A stretch of 64,000 nt of DNA from Hymenolepis diminuta (GCA_900708905.1 CAADRB010000114.1:123368-187367), one strand, 5' to 3'; numbered from the stretch's first letter, positions 27,301-36,079 are shown. Numbers and translations: made by a program. The notes: generated from the sequence alone by a model not told the origin.

Positions 27301-27449
27301 ATTAAATTGAAACAAAATTGCTTACGTTCAGGATTAGAAATTTCTTTAACGACATAATCAGCATTAATTGACCGAATTTGAATTTGAAGTAAGATGAAGA
27401 AGATAAAAATCGATACATAATTATTCCGAAGAACTCTACGTTCGTACAT
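228..27449 (-). CDS. Neurexin/Caspr/axotactin-superfamily membrane protein, 28 exons
   Basis: Rebuilt exons (minus, 5' to 3'): 27449-27326, 26592-26299, 26070-25412, 24143-24003, 23104-22943, 22394-22036, 19538-19358, 19186-18993, 18923-18703, 18630-18389, 18314-17802, 17729-17520, 16988-16965, 16382-16109, 15682-15662, 15032-13811, 13748-13199, 13120-12874, 11267-11095, 9844-9688, 9609-9514, 8826-8596, 7473-7298, 6451-6286, 4630-4538, 3664-3407, 791-492, 325-228. Every junction keeps phase; the total is 7,386 nt, about 2,461 aa. Domains: signal peptide 1-30; LamG ~298-465, ~541-705; EGF ~720-778; LamG ~780-960, ~975-1199; 18 EGFs ~1210-1877; LamG ~1880-2060; EGF ~2067-2098; LamG ~2100-2255; Pro-rich linker; TM ~2360-2383; tail ~78 aa. 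The family mediates cell adhesion and synaptic or glial contacts; that role here is inferred. There is no N-terminal discoidin domain, unlike Caspr. The expanded EGF array is unlike classical neurexin. The exact orthologue is unknown. Confidence 0.88.
492..791 (-). CDS. Exon 27: transmembrane helix and Cys-rich tail; two possible donors
   Basis: The acceptor is TTTATAG, joined in phase 1. The exon gives a Gly-rich run (GYGGGSDGVFAGSG), then one hydrophobic helix (PWLAGLLVCLLPLISALIWA, residues ~2360-2383), then CWRCKPGCCPCCV, a cluster of six cysteines just inside the membrane that would suit palmitoylation. Two donors fit: a consensus GTAAGT after position 567, and GTAGGT after position 492. 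Both exit in phase 1 and differ by 75 nt (25 residues, starting GKFHDTMDRISAG). The extra segment is GC-rich like coding DNA, so I used the longer form; tails of 2,436 and 2,461 residues may both exist. Confidence 0.72.
1688..2058. mobile_element. LTR-like block with 12-N gap, inside intron 26
   Basis: A block of about 371 bp begins TGTGTCC and ends GCTACA, so it has TG..CA termini read on either strand. It is far richer in C/G than its surroundings and holds a TATAAATAG box near 1870. A diverged relative lies at 56409-56800, and its right end is matched in reverse at 63967-64000. Read on the plus strand, TGGTGACCC follows three bases after the end, as a primer binding site would. The right-edge copy argues for the opposite orientation. 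It is probably a solo or partial LTR; no coding body flanks it. Confidence 0.6.
1958..1969. other. Assembly gap of 12 N
   Basis: Twelve undetermined bases sit inside the LTR-like block. A gap in a repeat suggests uncertain joining or a short tract of unresolved length there, so the length of this block is approximate. Confidence 0.95.
2052..2132. repeat. Degenerate ~18-bp tandem repeat beside the LTR end
   Basis: About four imperfect copies of a unit close to CTACAAACTGGTGACCCT run across the right end of the LTR block: ctacatactggtgaccct, acaatctggtggccct, ctacaaactggtgactct, ctacaaattggcgaccct. The same unit, in reverse, occurs about 1.5 times next to the LTR start at 63948-63970, so it belongs to the element and not to this site. 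Confidence 0.65.
3407..3664 (-). CDS. Exon 26: LamG F end and Pro-rich juxtamembrane linker
   Basis: After a TTCTGCAG acceptor the exon gives AFDWNGQNLVSESGELSVN, the final LamG strand. A low-complexity, extended linker follows: PGRGVGDKDDVVIVV, a Pro-rich block (TTQPPPLPFPPSIPVDG) and a Gly-rich block (GGAIVGSGVGDGN). The donor is GTAAGG after ...VVP in phase 1. Reading on past the donor reaches a stop within 9 codons. The linker suits a stalk between the last adhesion domain and the membrane. Confidence 0.78.
4538..7473 (-). CDS. Exons 23-25: LamG F
   Basis: Exon 23 (7473-7298) reads AYIILSVSPPKRTNVDRMRV, then FQTYATDGPIARFMSNDGR. Exon 24 (6451-6286) reads KGQQVFVSNTKDEIRLIS and KMHVITLARNGSRWDWSVDG. 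Exon 25 (4630-4538) closes with ITNEIILGADRNFRHSFNGV. Together they form the last, membrane-proximal LamG domain. Phases run 1-0-1-1 without conflict. The second islet with Y-box sites lies in intron 24. Confidence 0.86.
6159..6204 (-). promoter_or_regulatory. Paired Y-box/CCAAT in GC-rich islet inside intron 24
   Basis: CCTGATTGGCT (6159-6169) is identical to 11 bases of the arm at 27682. A second CCAATCAC lies at 6197-6204. The islet (about 6.12-6.26 kb) has several CpGs (GCGCGC near 6226) in an AT-rich intron. It would serve transcripts lacking most of the ectodomain. Function is inferred from the shared site only. Confidence 0.38.
8596..8826 (-). CDS. Exon 22: end of LamG E and the last EGF module
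   Basis: The exon opens with GLYWNGRYPIDEAKGG, the C-terminal strand of LamG E, then a hydrophobic linker (VIYVLLPSFILPGKK). It ends with a complete EGF module, CLPDFCFNGGICYVKDYELK followed by CDCRLTGWQGSRC. This EGF lies between LamG E and LamG F, giving the LamG-EGF-LamG triplet typical of neurexins. Acceptor CGATAG and donor GTAAGA keep phase 1 on both sides. Confidence 0.88.
9514..11267 (-). CDS. Exons 19-21: LamG E
   Basis: Exon 19 (11267-11095) starts the domain after the EGF array: VNGIYIDYEKVGYMVYDL, then TVGFKTYSQSGTILDFVTT. Exon 20 (9844-9688) has the central strands: NGHIVVDRNGQEY, DGAYHIVSIERRGDRMLVTL. Exon 21 (9609-9514) closes it with TTLYVGADRNREDIFRGAIG. The joins are phase 0, phase 1 and phase 1. 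The pattern ..YHIV..ERRG..M.VTLD.. is a standard LamG core. Introns on either side exceed 1.2 kb. Confidence 0.87.
11268..12873 (-). other. Intron 18 (1.6 kb) after the EGF array
   Basis: AT-rich intron between the last module of the EGF array and LamG E. I see no exon candidate, repeat or RNA gene in it. A tRNA-T-arm-like string (GGGATCGAAACC, near 12008) has no cloverleaf around it. Confidence 0.6.
12874..13748 (-). CDS. Exons 17-18: EGF modules 11(end)-18
   Basis: Exon 17 (13748-13199) supplies the last cysteine of module 11 and modules 12-16, and breaks off inside module 16 at ...INTDYQ. Exon 18 (13120-12874) resumes with GPRCE and adds modules 17 (CPPGYCQNGGLC) and 18 (CPAGYCHGGIC, one residue short between Cys2 and Cys3). 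These modules are less uniform than those of exon 16. Modules 14 (CSGRGTC) and 15 (CRHGGTC) alone carry the C2-x4-[ST]-C3 O-fucose consensus. Between the exons, the intron has an ATTTTTTAAG-type acceptor preceded by GTGTTTTT. Confidence 0.9.
13811..15020 (-). repeat. Tandem 111-bp coding repeats (EGF units)
   Basis: Roughly eleven head-to-tail copies of a 111-bp unit underlie the EGF modules of exon 16. They are recognisable on the plus strand as repeated blocks such as CCACCATT..ACAGTA and GACAATCACAGAC-GG. Units 4-9 are the most alike in sequence. Such arrays are prone to unequal exchange and to assembly collapse, so the copy number in the genome may differ from what is shown. Confidence 0.85.
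13811..15032 (-). CDS. Exon 16: eleven tandem EGF modules in a single exon
   Basis: This intron-free 1,222-nt exon encodes modules 1-11 of the array. The unit is C-x4-C-x5-C-x8-C-x-C-x9-C plus a four-residue linker, 37 aa or 111 bp, for example CRPDYCRNGGRC ... VCDCRGTGYEGLHC. The invariant core is YC-x-NGG-x-C and VCDC-x-x-T-G-x-x-G. I see no calcium-binding signature (D-x-[DN]-E before Cys1) and no O-glucose site (C-x-S-x-P-C). The acceptor is a pyrimidine-rich GGCTCCAG, and the donor GTATGT interrupts module 11 just before its last cysteine. Near-identical modules in one exon point to recent internal duplication. Confidence 0.93.
15662..15682 (-). CDS. Exon 15: 21-nt micro-exon before the EGF array (tentative)
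   Basis: The sequence has a T-rich tract, then an ...GAAG acceptor, 21 nt, then a strong GTAAGG donor. In phase 1 to phase 1 it adds EDCECKQ between LamG D (GYCR) and the EGF array (GDLVRCTPDYC). The insert brings two cysteines, so it would form or alter a disulfide knot at the entry to the array. Skipping it also keeps the frame. The acceptor is weaker than most in the gene, so this may be a regulated cassette or a chance match. Confidence 0.45.
16109..17729 (-). CDS. Exons 12-14: LamG D with a 24-nt micro-exon
   Basis: Exon 12 (17729-17520) reads FTLMILKGRLHLIYSIGG, then SDNVWHRVTFGLDR and VVIVDDSAPE. Micro-exon 13 (16988-16965) is flanked by a TCTTAG acceptor and a GTGAGT donor and encodes eight residues, RIFFANGE, phase 0 to phase 0. 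Exon 14 (16382-16109) gives TFGHRLQHNT, LTFHFGGVPRIW and the closing LTGCLGGFSTR, and ends in IIRGYCR. Joining 12 to 14 directly also keeps the frame, so exon 13 may be a cassette. The insert falls where LamG loops tolerate insertions, as at neurexin splice sites. Confidence 0.8.
17802..18630 (-). CDS. Exons 10-11: LamG C and inter-domain region
   Basis: Exon 10 (18630-18389) begins a new LamG: APIVEFDGETVLMIDFERQ, ... YFRVELENGLIKVTT. Its donor reads GTACGC, weaker than the others, but phase 0 continuity into exon 11 supports it. Exon 11 (18314-17802, 171 codons) carries NDNNWHTLRIRRRAQFLYIS, the classic LamG W-H-x-[VL] turn, then QQIYVGGMMPDN and FVGEMRNFYWNQYD. It ends in the start of LamG D (KLNWGTIQVPM ... 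LLEFKTKYDGVLTH). This LamG C-LamG D adjacency matches neurexin LNS2-LNS3. Confidence 0.88.
18703..19538 (-). CDS. Exons 7-9: LamG B and first EGF module
   Basis: Exon 7 (19538-19358), exon 8 (19186-18993) and exon 9 (18923-18703) finish LamG B: FVCVEIFDGNVYFAYG, AHRVYVERT, then YTYFGSIDQPS and the closing ENFAGCINFIRVNDDKFLDP. Exon 9 then encodes one EGF-like module with six cysteines in the order C-x4-C-x4-C-x14-C-x-C (CNREICDGGQC ... ACDC), ending ESCNRD. The module is longer than usual between Cys3 and Cys4. The introns between these exons are short (171 and 69 nt). Confidence 0.87.
19539..22035 (-). other. Intron 6 (2.5 kb) with a GC-rich islet
   Basis: The largest stretch without exons in the 5' half of the gene. 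It is AT-rich except for about 20.3-20.6 kb, which is markedly richer in G, C and CpG and carries a Y-box. The plus-strand open frame at 20226-20597 and its antisense partner come from that composition and show no domain. Confidence 0.7.
20407..20430 (-). promoter_or_regulatory. Y-box in GC-rich islet inside intron 6
   Basis: CTGATTGGTT (20407-20416) matches the Y-box consensus exactly, and CCAACC follows at 20422. It lies in a CpG-rich islet (~20.3-20.6 kb) in intron 6. A minus-strand transcript starting here would skip exons 1-6 and begin with LamG B. Whether it is a promoter is inference. Confidence 0.4.
22036..24143 (-). CDS. Exons 4-6: rest of LamG A and start of LamG B
   Basis: Exon 4 (24143-24003) continues the sandwich with DRRLYYKYIAYDE and ends RLNRYQDV. 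Exon 5 (23104-22943) carries the typical LamG close, with ENGVIYIGGSDNAA and NFDGSVTA. Exon 6 (22394-22036) is a linker with conserved-looking tyrosines and prolines (EYEYHMPYRPPVQVPK), then the start of LamG B (SSVVRFDTWDFSTFHSFEME and FEPNGVLFFV). All joins are phase 0 except the exit of exon 6, which is phase 2 with a GTAAGT donor. Intron 6 is 2.5 kb and holds a GC-rich islet. Confidence 0.85.
25412..26592 (-). CDS. Exons 2-3: N-terminal ectodomain and start of first clear LamG
   Basis: Exon 2 (26592-26299) follows a TTTTCAG acceptor and joins exon 1 in phase 1. It encodes an acidic stretch ending in DKCPWNFSACSNG with two cysteines. Exon 3 (26070-25412, 659 nt) opens with GVVYLRFDFLHVKDI and contains a beta-rich stretch (ISDWTTVELLAKP) that resembles a decayed LamG or similar sandwich. 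A clear LamG start follows (INFDGTNGFVRFDF, residue ~298). It ends at ...SFIIIK with donor GTTAGT. The first ~260 mature residues match no domain I can name. Exon 4 continues the LamG in phase 0. Confidence 0.82.
27326..27449 (-). CDS. Exon 1: start codon and signal peptide
   Basis: This exon encodes residues 1-41 plus one base. It starts MYERRVLRNN, followed by a hydrophobic core (YVSIFIFFILLQIQI) and a likely cleavage after ...RSINA, before DYVVKE. The donor is GTAAGC at 27325-27321. The ATG was chosen because it is the first in frame before the hydrophobic core and lies about 200 bp downstream of a GC-rich, Y-box-bearing segment. No acceptor-like sequence sits just upstream, so I see no sign of trans-splicing at this start. 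Confidence 0.75.
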
Positions 27450-27645
27450 TGCGAACGCAGGTAATATTAAGATTGCTAGACAGATGATGAAGTGAAATCA
27501 ATGATAAGGTGACAAACAATGTAGCCTAATATGATAAAAAGGCAGAAACAGTATTCCACAGGCTCTGTAAACGTCGAATTCGCAAATGTGATATTACGTG
27601 CGTGTTTCTAGACCTCACAGCACTAGAAGCGTCTTGCCATCACAA

Positions 27646-27693
27646 CAGCCAATCAGGTCACAGAAAGGAGCACTCTCCATTCCTGATTGGCTG
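27646..27693 (-). promoter_or_regulatory. Perfect 12-bp inverted repeat made of two CCAAT/Y-boxes, upstream of the large gene
   Basis: CAGCCAATCAGG (27646-27657) and CCTGATTGGCTG (27682-27693) are exact reverse complements with a 24-bp spacer, 197-244 bp upstream of the start codon. Both arms contain the CCAAT core in the extended Y-box form CTGATTGGYY, which is bound by NF-Y in animals. The surrounding 27.58-27.72 kb is clearly richer in G+C than its flanks. This is the best promoter candidate for the gene. I see no convincing TATA box. Confidence 0.6.
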
Positions 27694-30600
27694 AAAGTAT
27701 GAGAGCCATTGAAAACCGTTTAGATGTCAAAAGATTCATTGCCGGTGAATCATAGCGACACGGGTTTCGTGAGAAAATATTTATTCGCCCCCAAAGTAGT
27801 GATTCATCAGAATTTCAAGGAATTCTGATTCTTCATGAAATTGAAAGAAATTCAAGAAATGATTAATAACCATATACGTAAACCTATGGCAAAATAAAAA
27901 AGTATACTTATAATAACAGCTTGAAAAACCATTATGAAACTTTTAAATAAATGACTATCATGGAATTCAATTGGTGACATAAAAATGTGGCTTAACAAGG
28001 CGCTTGATTTAAATGAATTAGAAAAATAATTTTAAGGATAAGATAATCCGAAAACGCTCTTATACCATAACAAGGTGCTATCCGAAAACTGTTTTTGATA
28101 CATTAACATTTACCGGACTGGTAGTTGAATCCCATTCTTTTCGACTCTGTAAGAGTTCCTATGTTCTCCTCAGATGAGTAAAATTACTAAAAGAAAGGGT
28201 TGAATTGAACAGGATAAAACTGGATGATTACAAAACCTATTTTTTTGTATCGAATAAATCAATACGAAAATACTTGCTTTACTTTAGTTCTGAAAGAACA
28301 TAAAAATCGTTATTTTGTCTGCAAGGTCAGTGGTCAAAAGACTGACACCGATCGAAGGAGGGGAATGAATTATTTAGTTTTTTAATAAAAAGGCCCTAAG
28401 ATTATATTTCTTTGACGGAGATGAGCCTTGAAAGGTATTATTTTAGTAATCTTAGGAATTATTAACTCTCACTTTGAAATGTCCTATTGACCTTCAAGTA
28501 GCAGAGCTAACCTTTATTCCTATCTGCCAAATTCTAAATATGCACATTCCAGAACGTCAGCTTTCATTCGCTGACTATAACTGTCACAAAGCAATTGTTA
28601 ATGATCGTGTTTTCATTCAAATAGCCTAAAGTTTGAAAGAGTTAATTGGACGCTTACATCGGCATAGGAAACTATATAGGACAATAGAATAAATTTTTAG
28701 CAAAAATGAATATTGATGTTAGTACTTCAGAATGCTCAGGCTATTTTTTGAGCTTCTTCTGCCCTCTTCTTCGTCTTTGTATTTCGAGAAGATAAAATCA
28801 GGCCGGTTTACACATATTTTGATCCAATGAACGAACAATAAACAGAAATATAATTACGAAATATGTAATACATTTGTATTAGTTTATATCTATCATGACA
28901 GTGATTATAGCTGTTAACATTTTATGGTCTTAAAATCGAGGAAGCGAAGACATTTATATTTTGATTAAGTTTCTGAATGCAGTTAACTATGATGTCAAAG
29001 CGATCCGGTTTTAGTTGCAGTCACAAAACACGAGGATAGCCCAAAAAGTGATAAAACTATTAGCTGAAACTAAATGGTAGCTATTAAATTGGAAATTGGT
29101 ATTAAACCGTGTCGTGAGGTCAAAACGACTAAAATGCGCAACTTGGAGAGTAAGAGTGGGGGATTAAGCCATTATGTCTAGGGGAAGGCGTCTGGATAAT
29201 AATGAAGGGTATTTATGTGCAATAAAGCCGCGTTTTCTCTTGATACTTACTTACCATGTCTTCGAGATTTCAACGAGAGTTAATTTTGGTACACTCCTAC
29301 ATCTGGACATCGATAATCGCCTTTCTAATAGGAAATTTAGAAATCCTACAAAAATCTCTCAAATGATGGAAACATTAACATTTTAAAGGAATACTCGAAG
29401 GAGAAGGTAGGTTTGGTTGACTCAAGTAATGTCAGTAAATCAAAACAAGTAATAAATAACAAATTCCACGAAAGAGAAAGCGTCAAAAAGAAAGGAAATT
29501 TAGATATTTACTAAATCGATCGAATCGTTGGTGATTTGGCACTTGAACTTGTCAGAATCGTGCAATGTTCCATTTTTTATTTGTTTGTTTATATCCTGCA
29601 TTGCACCTTCGTTAAGATCTTAGTATTTTTATGATCAAAATAACATGAGAATCAATGAAAGGACCTATTTGAAGTGCCCTACTCTGTGTAAGTATTCATT
29701 TAAACGTACTGTAGGGCTTTTATAACATTTAAAGCATATCTTAATTAGGCAGAAGTTCAGTTGCCTCAACAAAAGTATTTACCAACCGGAAATCTAATAA
29801 TTCTGCTTAATAGTCGTTAGACTTGAGTCAAATTTTCTATTACGACTTAATTGCTATCTTATCAGTTATCGCCTTGATATACGGATCAGTCAGTTGAATC
29901 TCTCCAAGTAAATAAAACGAAAAACAGCTAGCAGTTAGCAAGATTCGGCACGGCCATTTGGCATAATACAAGTCAGCATAATGCAAGTTTCTCATCAGTG
30001 GTGTTCAGAATATTACTCCCGTATTCAGGGTGAGTTTATTATGGGATTGGGATTTATAACAGTTTATTAAAAATACAACTACCATTGCATCGTATTTAAA
30101 CTCTAAATAGGTGTCCAATTTTATTTTATCTGATAAAGACACAAATTTATTTATGCGGAGCTATGGCATTCAAATGTTGATTTGATACTTAAAGTACTAG
30201 TGAACGCTGAATTGGAAAGGCTAGTTCAAATAAACCCTACTTGCTATTCAGAGGAACTCCACACGTTGAAGAGAAGATCCACGCATTTTATAATTTATAC
30301 GAATGTGATTGGATCACTGCAAATGAGCGAATGCGTGAGTGTGAGAACGCACACATGCTACTTACAATTCAGGGTTACTAAACGTATTTGAAATTTCACA
30401 AAACAAACAAGAGGGATGAGAAAGGGATAATCAAAAGGATAATAAGCTTAGAGCAATTGAAAACGCAGAAATTTGTGGGCATAACAAGGGAAAGTTAGGG
30501 CATTAATCTGCCAAAAAGGCGATCTGTGTAAGCTCTTAAGCTGTCCCTGAAATTTTCGACAAAATTATTAGATATCACAGTTCAAAGGCTAGTCACGCAG

Positions 30601-33285
30601 TAATAAATGAGAAACTAGTAGTTCCACATCTCTAATGAAGTGAGTTTGGGATCGTAACAAATTTTGAATATATTATTGAACCAAGGAAATTCGCATTTTT
30701 GCTTACAATGTCCCAGACACTTACATTAACCTATAATTAGATGTCGTCAGCACAAATGGTCATAATTCGTCAAAGTTTGGCAAGAGAATCACTGCATGAC
30801 TCAGCGTAATTGAGCATGTGTTTTAGTCACGCATGGTGGACTTAGCAGGTGATGACGTAGACACCATAAGCAACACTTGACGCAAACTCTTCGGCAGGAA
30901 TTGCCTAATCTATCATGGAAACTCGGTGTGCTATCAATGAAATAGAGGTAATAATATAACTGATTTCTGCTAACTGCAAATAGTGACCGAATATTTAATG
31001 GATTTAAAATATGAATAAAATTAATAATTCAAACCTCGTTTTTCTACCCCTACATCTTCGCTAATTTATTTAAATAGATATTTACAGTTTTAAGGACAAA
31101 AAATTTAAGAAACACATATCTAAGCAACTTATATTTAATGAATTTTAGTGTATATAATGCCGGGAAAAGACAAGGTAAATGGGGAAAAAATGGATACTGA
31201 GTGAACGCGGAAGGATTTTAAAGGCGTGAATCATGTCTAGTAAAATAATAAATCAGTGTTGGTTGATAATTAAAAACTGGATGCATGCCTATTGAGATTC
31301 AAATCTGCGACTTCTGACTTCGTCAGGTTACTGGACTAGTTGGTAATGTTTTAGGAAAATCTATGATAACAAAGTTACGCTAGTAACTTGCGCAGCAATT
31401 CTTAAGTCTTCAAACATTATAAATGCGCCTGTTAGAAATTAATTCATCCTTTAATTAAAACAGAACTACAAATATTTATTTCTTAACAATGCCATTGCTA
31501 ATTTGAAAATGGATTACCACCCCGTTCATGATGAGAAAGTAATTTGTAATCTGAATAAATTGTGTGCCAGAATTTGGCTGTCAAATTGCATATGAACTAC
31601 ACAATTTTGAAACATCAGCATTGAGGCAACTAACAATGTACCTCGATGGATTTTGTAAATCGCACAAGTATTACCATGAACCTAATCTTAATAATTAACA
31701 AACCAAAGTTCGTCTAAATCATACAACGAACATACAAAGAAGATATTTGCAATGTAACTACCTTTTCAAATCTTTCGCTACCAGATGAAAGTTTTTCTGT
31801 GGATCTTTGCGAATTTAAAACTGCTTTGTGAAGTACGAAATGAAGGGAAAAAAGATTTTCAATAAAATGCTTACATGAATATGACCTCTTGAACAGAACG
31901 TTAGGAGTTGGATCCGCAGAACAAATTATATCCACAAATGGATAAACCTAATAGAACTGAGGATAATCAAAAATTCATGGATGCATCTAATTTTAAGGTA
32001 TTAGAATTAAAATGCTATGCATCCTTTTGCCCAAATCATGACCTTGATATGGTTATTAATTATAAGAACTAACTGTTATTATGAATATGACCTGCCTTAT
32101 TCTCATCTCATTATACAATTACTGTTAACAAATTTGGATAACCAAAAACGTTTAAAAAATAAACGACCTAAGTATATCGTTTGATCCAGTTTAGTACTTG
32201 GGTTTCGAACACGAATCAATTTACGGCTATTTATTTCATTAAAACCATATCATGTCTCGGTATCATTTATTTTTCCTTTTGGTCCAGATTTAGACGTTTG
32301 TCATATTATCAAATATAATTTTACATTTGGACACTTGTCCGTGCAATGCATAAACAAGTAAATGTGTAAAAATAAATAATTTTTTTGGAAAATTTTAATC
32401 ATTTGAAAATGGATAAGATCATCAAAAACCGAATACATATCACAATTTCTAAACATGCAAAGTAAACAAATTTTTCCTATTGATACGTCCCTTCAATCGG
32501 TTGGCCTATCAAATTAGAGCAGCTAAATCCTTGCATTCCTCCAAATCAAATTAAATCCTCATTAATGATTACTGATGTCATTTTCCAAAGCGGAAAATTT
32601 AGAAACACGCGAGCATGGAAATCGATTGTCTGGACAGTTTATAATTCCTTTACTAGCTTACCAAAGCTCACTATATTTTAAAATGAAGGCCAGAAACTTC
32701 AGTTTCCTCATTTGAATAGAGAGCTGCTAGAAGTGGTTAATATTAAAATTGCGTCTCTAATAGTTGTCCAGGAAGTAGCCTGAGAGAAGGCTCTTTTACT
32801 CGCGCCAAATTGCGATTCCAAACTAGGATAAGAAAGACATGATAACGATTAATTAAGTGTGGCGGCGAATCCATGGATACGAAAGATGGTGAGGACGCTC
32901 GTCTGCACTCATGGATGCAAATAAGTCCTTTACATGTAATTTCCAAAATTAAAATAGCTTAACAGTAAAATTTAACTAAGTTAAATTGAAAATAATCAAG
33001 TAAAATAATCACATTTTGCGTCATCCGCCTTATTTGAATACTTTAAAAGTCCCAATGTAATAGTCGCAATCTGATATTACTTGTGACCCTTGAAAAATTT
33101 TTATGTGCTTATTTAAAACCCGGAGCGAACGCCTAATTAAAATCAAGGTTACGGAAAATCCTTCGTTGGAAATTTGTAATTAATGCAAACTACTATTTTA
33201 ATCACTGAATGCCTGTCAATTCCGAATGCAGCAAATTTTAACACATCTCCATCGTATTCTATTGCATTTCTTCTTATAGAAAATG

Positions 33286-33305
33286 ATATATATATATATA
33301 TATAT
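33286..33305. repeat. TA microsatellite
   Basis: About ten uninterrupted TA units in intergenic DNA. Confidence 0.9.
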
Positions 33306-33559
33306 GTTTTTAAGAAGGCCAAATCATTAAACATTGGTTAAAGAATCAAAATTGAATAAAAACCAATTTTTACATTCAAAAATTTTAAAAAATTATTGGG
33401 AACTACGAAATATACAACTTTCTAGTATTTTAATTTCATTGCTCACTTTGTGGATACTTAGAGTCCATTTTGACATAAACTCTGCAACTGAAAAGACGAA
33501 TGGAATAAAGCCAAATAAAAAGGGGCAAAAAGTATTTTAGGAAAACGGTTGACAATGCT

Positions 33560-33660
33560 CATCTTGGGTGGCGCCGTGGAGTCTCCCTGGTGAGACTCGA
33601 ATTCTGTCACTCTCTGTTAGCCAGAATGAATCAGCACAATTTGCTATTCTGTTCACCGGA
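33560..33660 (+). repeat. Dispersed SINE-like repeat, copy 1
   Basis: GGTGAGACTCGAATTCTGTC (33589-33608), followed by GCCAGAATGAATCAGCA and CTATTCTGTTCACC, aligns with the reverse complement of 44740-44850. The core GACTCGAATTCTG recalls a tRNA T-arm (internal pol III B box), but I cannot fold a tRNA around it. Confidence 0.45.
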
Positions 33661-36079
33661 TATGCGTCGACGTGAATCGAACAAATGACCTTTAACAAAG
33701 CAGACAGGCATGGTGATCAATACGAAAAACACTGTAGTCTGAATTAAACGTCCAAGGATAGAAAAATAAAACCTCGATTTCGATTGATCGACAATTACCC
33801 AGGAAATTTTGATAATTAATTACAAGCAATGTTATGATGTGAAATCGCTGAAGCCACTGAAAGTCTGAGTTGCTACGCGTATTTTAATGAACGTTAGGGC
33901 ATAGATAATTTAACCTCTCAAATTTAAAAAAATTGAGAAGGGAATCTTCCATCGTTAGCCTATTAATAATTCACATAAAAGTTTACTTAATGAAAAATTC
34001 GGTAAACTCTAACTCAAACTCCACTGGATTTTTATGCACACTAGAACATTAAAAGAAAATTTAATATATAGACAAAAAAATCTCTGAAAGTTGATCCAAC
34101 TTACGTTATTTCAGCAAAAATATCCAGGATAAAATCTGCATGACTAATTTATAATGCAAAATATTTGCATTAGCGGTTTGGTTCAAGCAGCGAAATTATT
34201 TCTTTTCTAATCTTGCGCTCGATACATAATCTAAAATGACTTAGTTAACCCCAGATCACCGTGACAGTCATTGGATCTCATGTTAAAAATCGTTTTTCTC
34301 AGCTATTGAGCATACAATAGAATAACTGAGAAAAATAACTGAATTTAATTAATTTCATTTATGTCTCAATTTGGTCGAAGCGGAATAACAAAATGAGAAA
34401 TCGGCGAAAACGATCTTTATTGCTAATTACGAGAACATAAATTCTATTTATTTAAAAGGCTTATCAGCAAATGTTTAATTGATTTCAGTATTATGTCATA
34501 TATGTCCAATCTCATTCACCTAAGAAAATAAAATGGCAAATTATTTTATTTAGAAATTGGCAAGAGACCTTTTAAGCGAAAAATGTCGCTGACATTTAAT
34601 TGGGAGGTGAAAATACCATTGTCCAGCAATAATGTAAGCAAATATAGTGATATTTTTTTGAAGATTTTTACGAATTTCGATGCCTTTTCAAATAATCAAT
34701 AATAAACTTCAATAAGCGTATAAAAGCTCCTCAGTTTAGTTGCACTAACCAAAATTAGAATATTTCATTCCATCAGATAATTGTTATACACATCATAGGA
34801 AAAGACAAAAAATCTTGCTCGAACACCGAATTTTATTATATTTATATTCATATGACGAAGAGAAAAATGAGAAGTAAATCTGTCCTTGACAGCTAAACAA
34901 AATTTAATTACGAATTGGTGGTTATTTAAAGTATCAGCCGAAAACACTTATCTTTTCAGTTTGACATTGTTTCAAAGAACATTTTTTTTCTGAAGCCAAT
35001 AGAGAATAGGAAAATCACACATGGTTTGGCATTTAAAATAGCTACTAACAATAAAAACATTTCCATATAGAAAAGTAGCTGATTTGCCTGAAAAAATATA
35101 CCGCATTTCGGATGTACGAATGGAATTCATATGGGCGACCTTGTGTTGTTCTTCTAAGAATGGAAAAATTCAGGATAGAAATCTATAACCAATTGTGCCT
35201 GAATGTCTTTAGGTGCATATTGGCTAATGGGTTATTTATTAGCGTGGATTAATCAAAATAAGTAATTACAATATATAGTGAATGTTGTCGAACTGTTCAC
35301 TAAATAGACAATTGACGTTGCTATCAAATGCATTAAGTTCCAAAGCGATTAGGATTGTTGGCACTTGTTAAAATTTGCCAATCAATTTGCTTCTATTGTC
35401 ATATAATTCTAAACTGACGAAAACCGAAAACATCAAGAAAATACAAACGGAACAAGCACAAAGGATTCACTTCTGAATTAATGCATCGCATCTGAGGATT
35501 GAAAACGGAACCAAACGAAGCTGATTGTAACAATCAAAAATTAATATTTTATTGAAAAATTTTATTTTACAAAAAGGTGCTGTTTTAAGAAGAACTCACG
35601 ATCTTGATATTAAGTTAATGAAATCTGCATTAGATATTAACTCAATGATGAAAATACCATTACCATTTCATCGCGAGAAACTGAACTGAAGAATTGCTAT
35701 GAAACCCAATCGAATACTTTTGGCTCATCCGAAAAACTTATAAATTTCATTTCTCGTGTATTGGACTATAGATGATTGGGTTTCTAGGTTTGTAAGATAT
35801 TCAAGACTATCTTGAAGCAATCATTGCTGTAATTATTGGCTTCCAGGACAGCGAATAATTTAGTACGTATTCAATTCTGTTTAAGTTAATTCATTCCTTT
35901 AATAAAAATAATCGCAGTTTACGTTTCGAATTCTTTTCCTGCAGTCTGTGTTGTTGTAGCTTTATATTAGGAGCAACTGAGTACCGAGATAAGAACGCTT
36001 GTAATGATTGTCAGGATGTTGATATAACTGAACTTGAAAGAGGACACACTATAAGCGGAGTTTGTGTAATTATTTTTGG

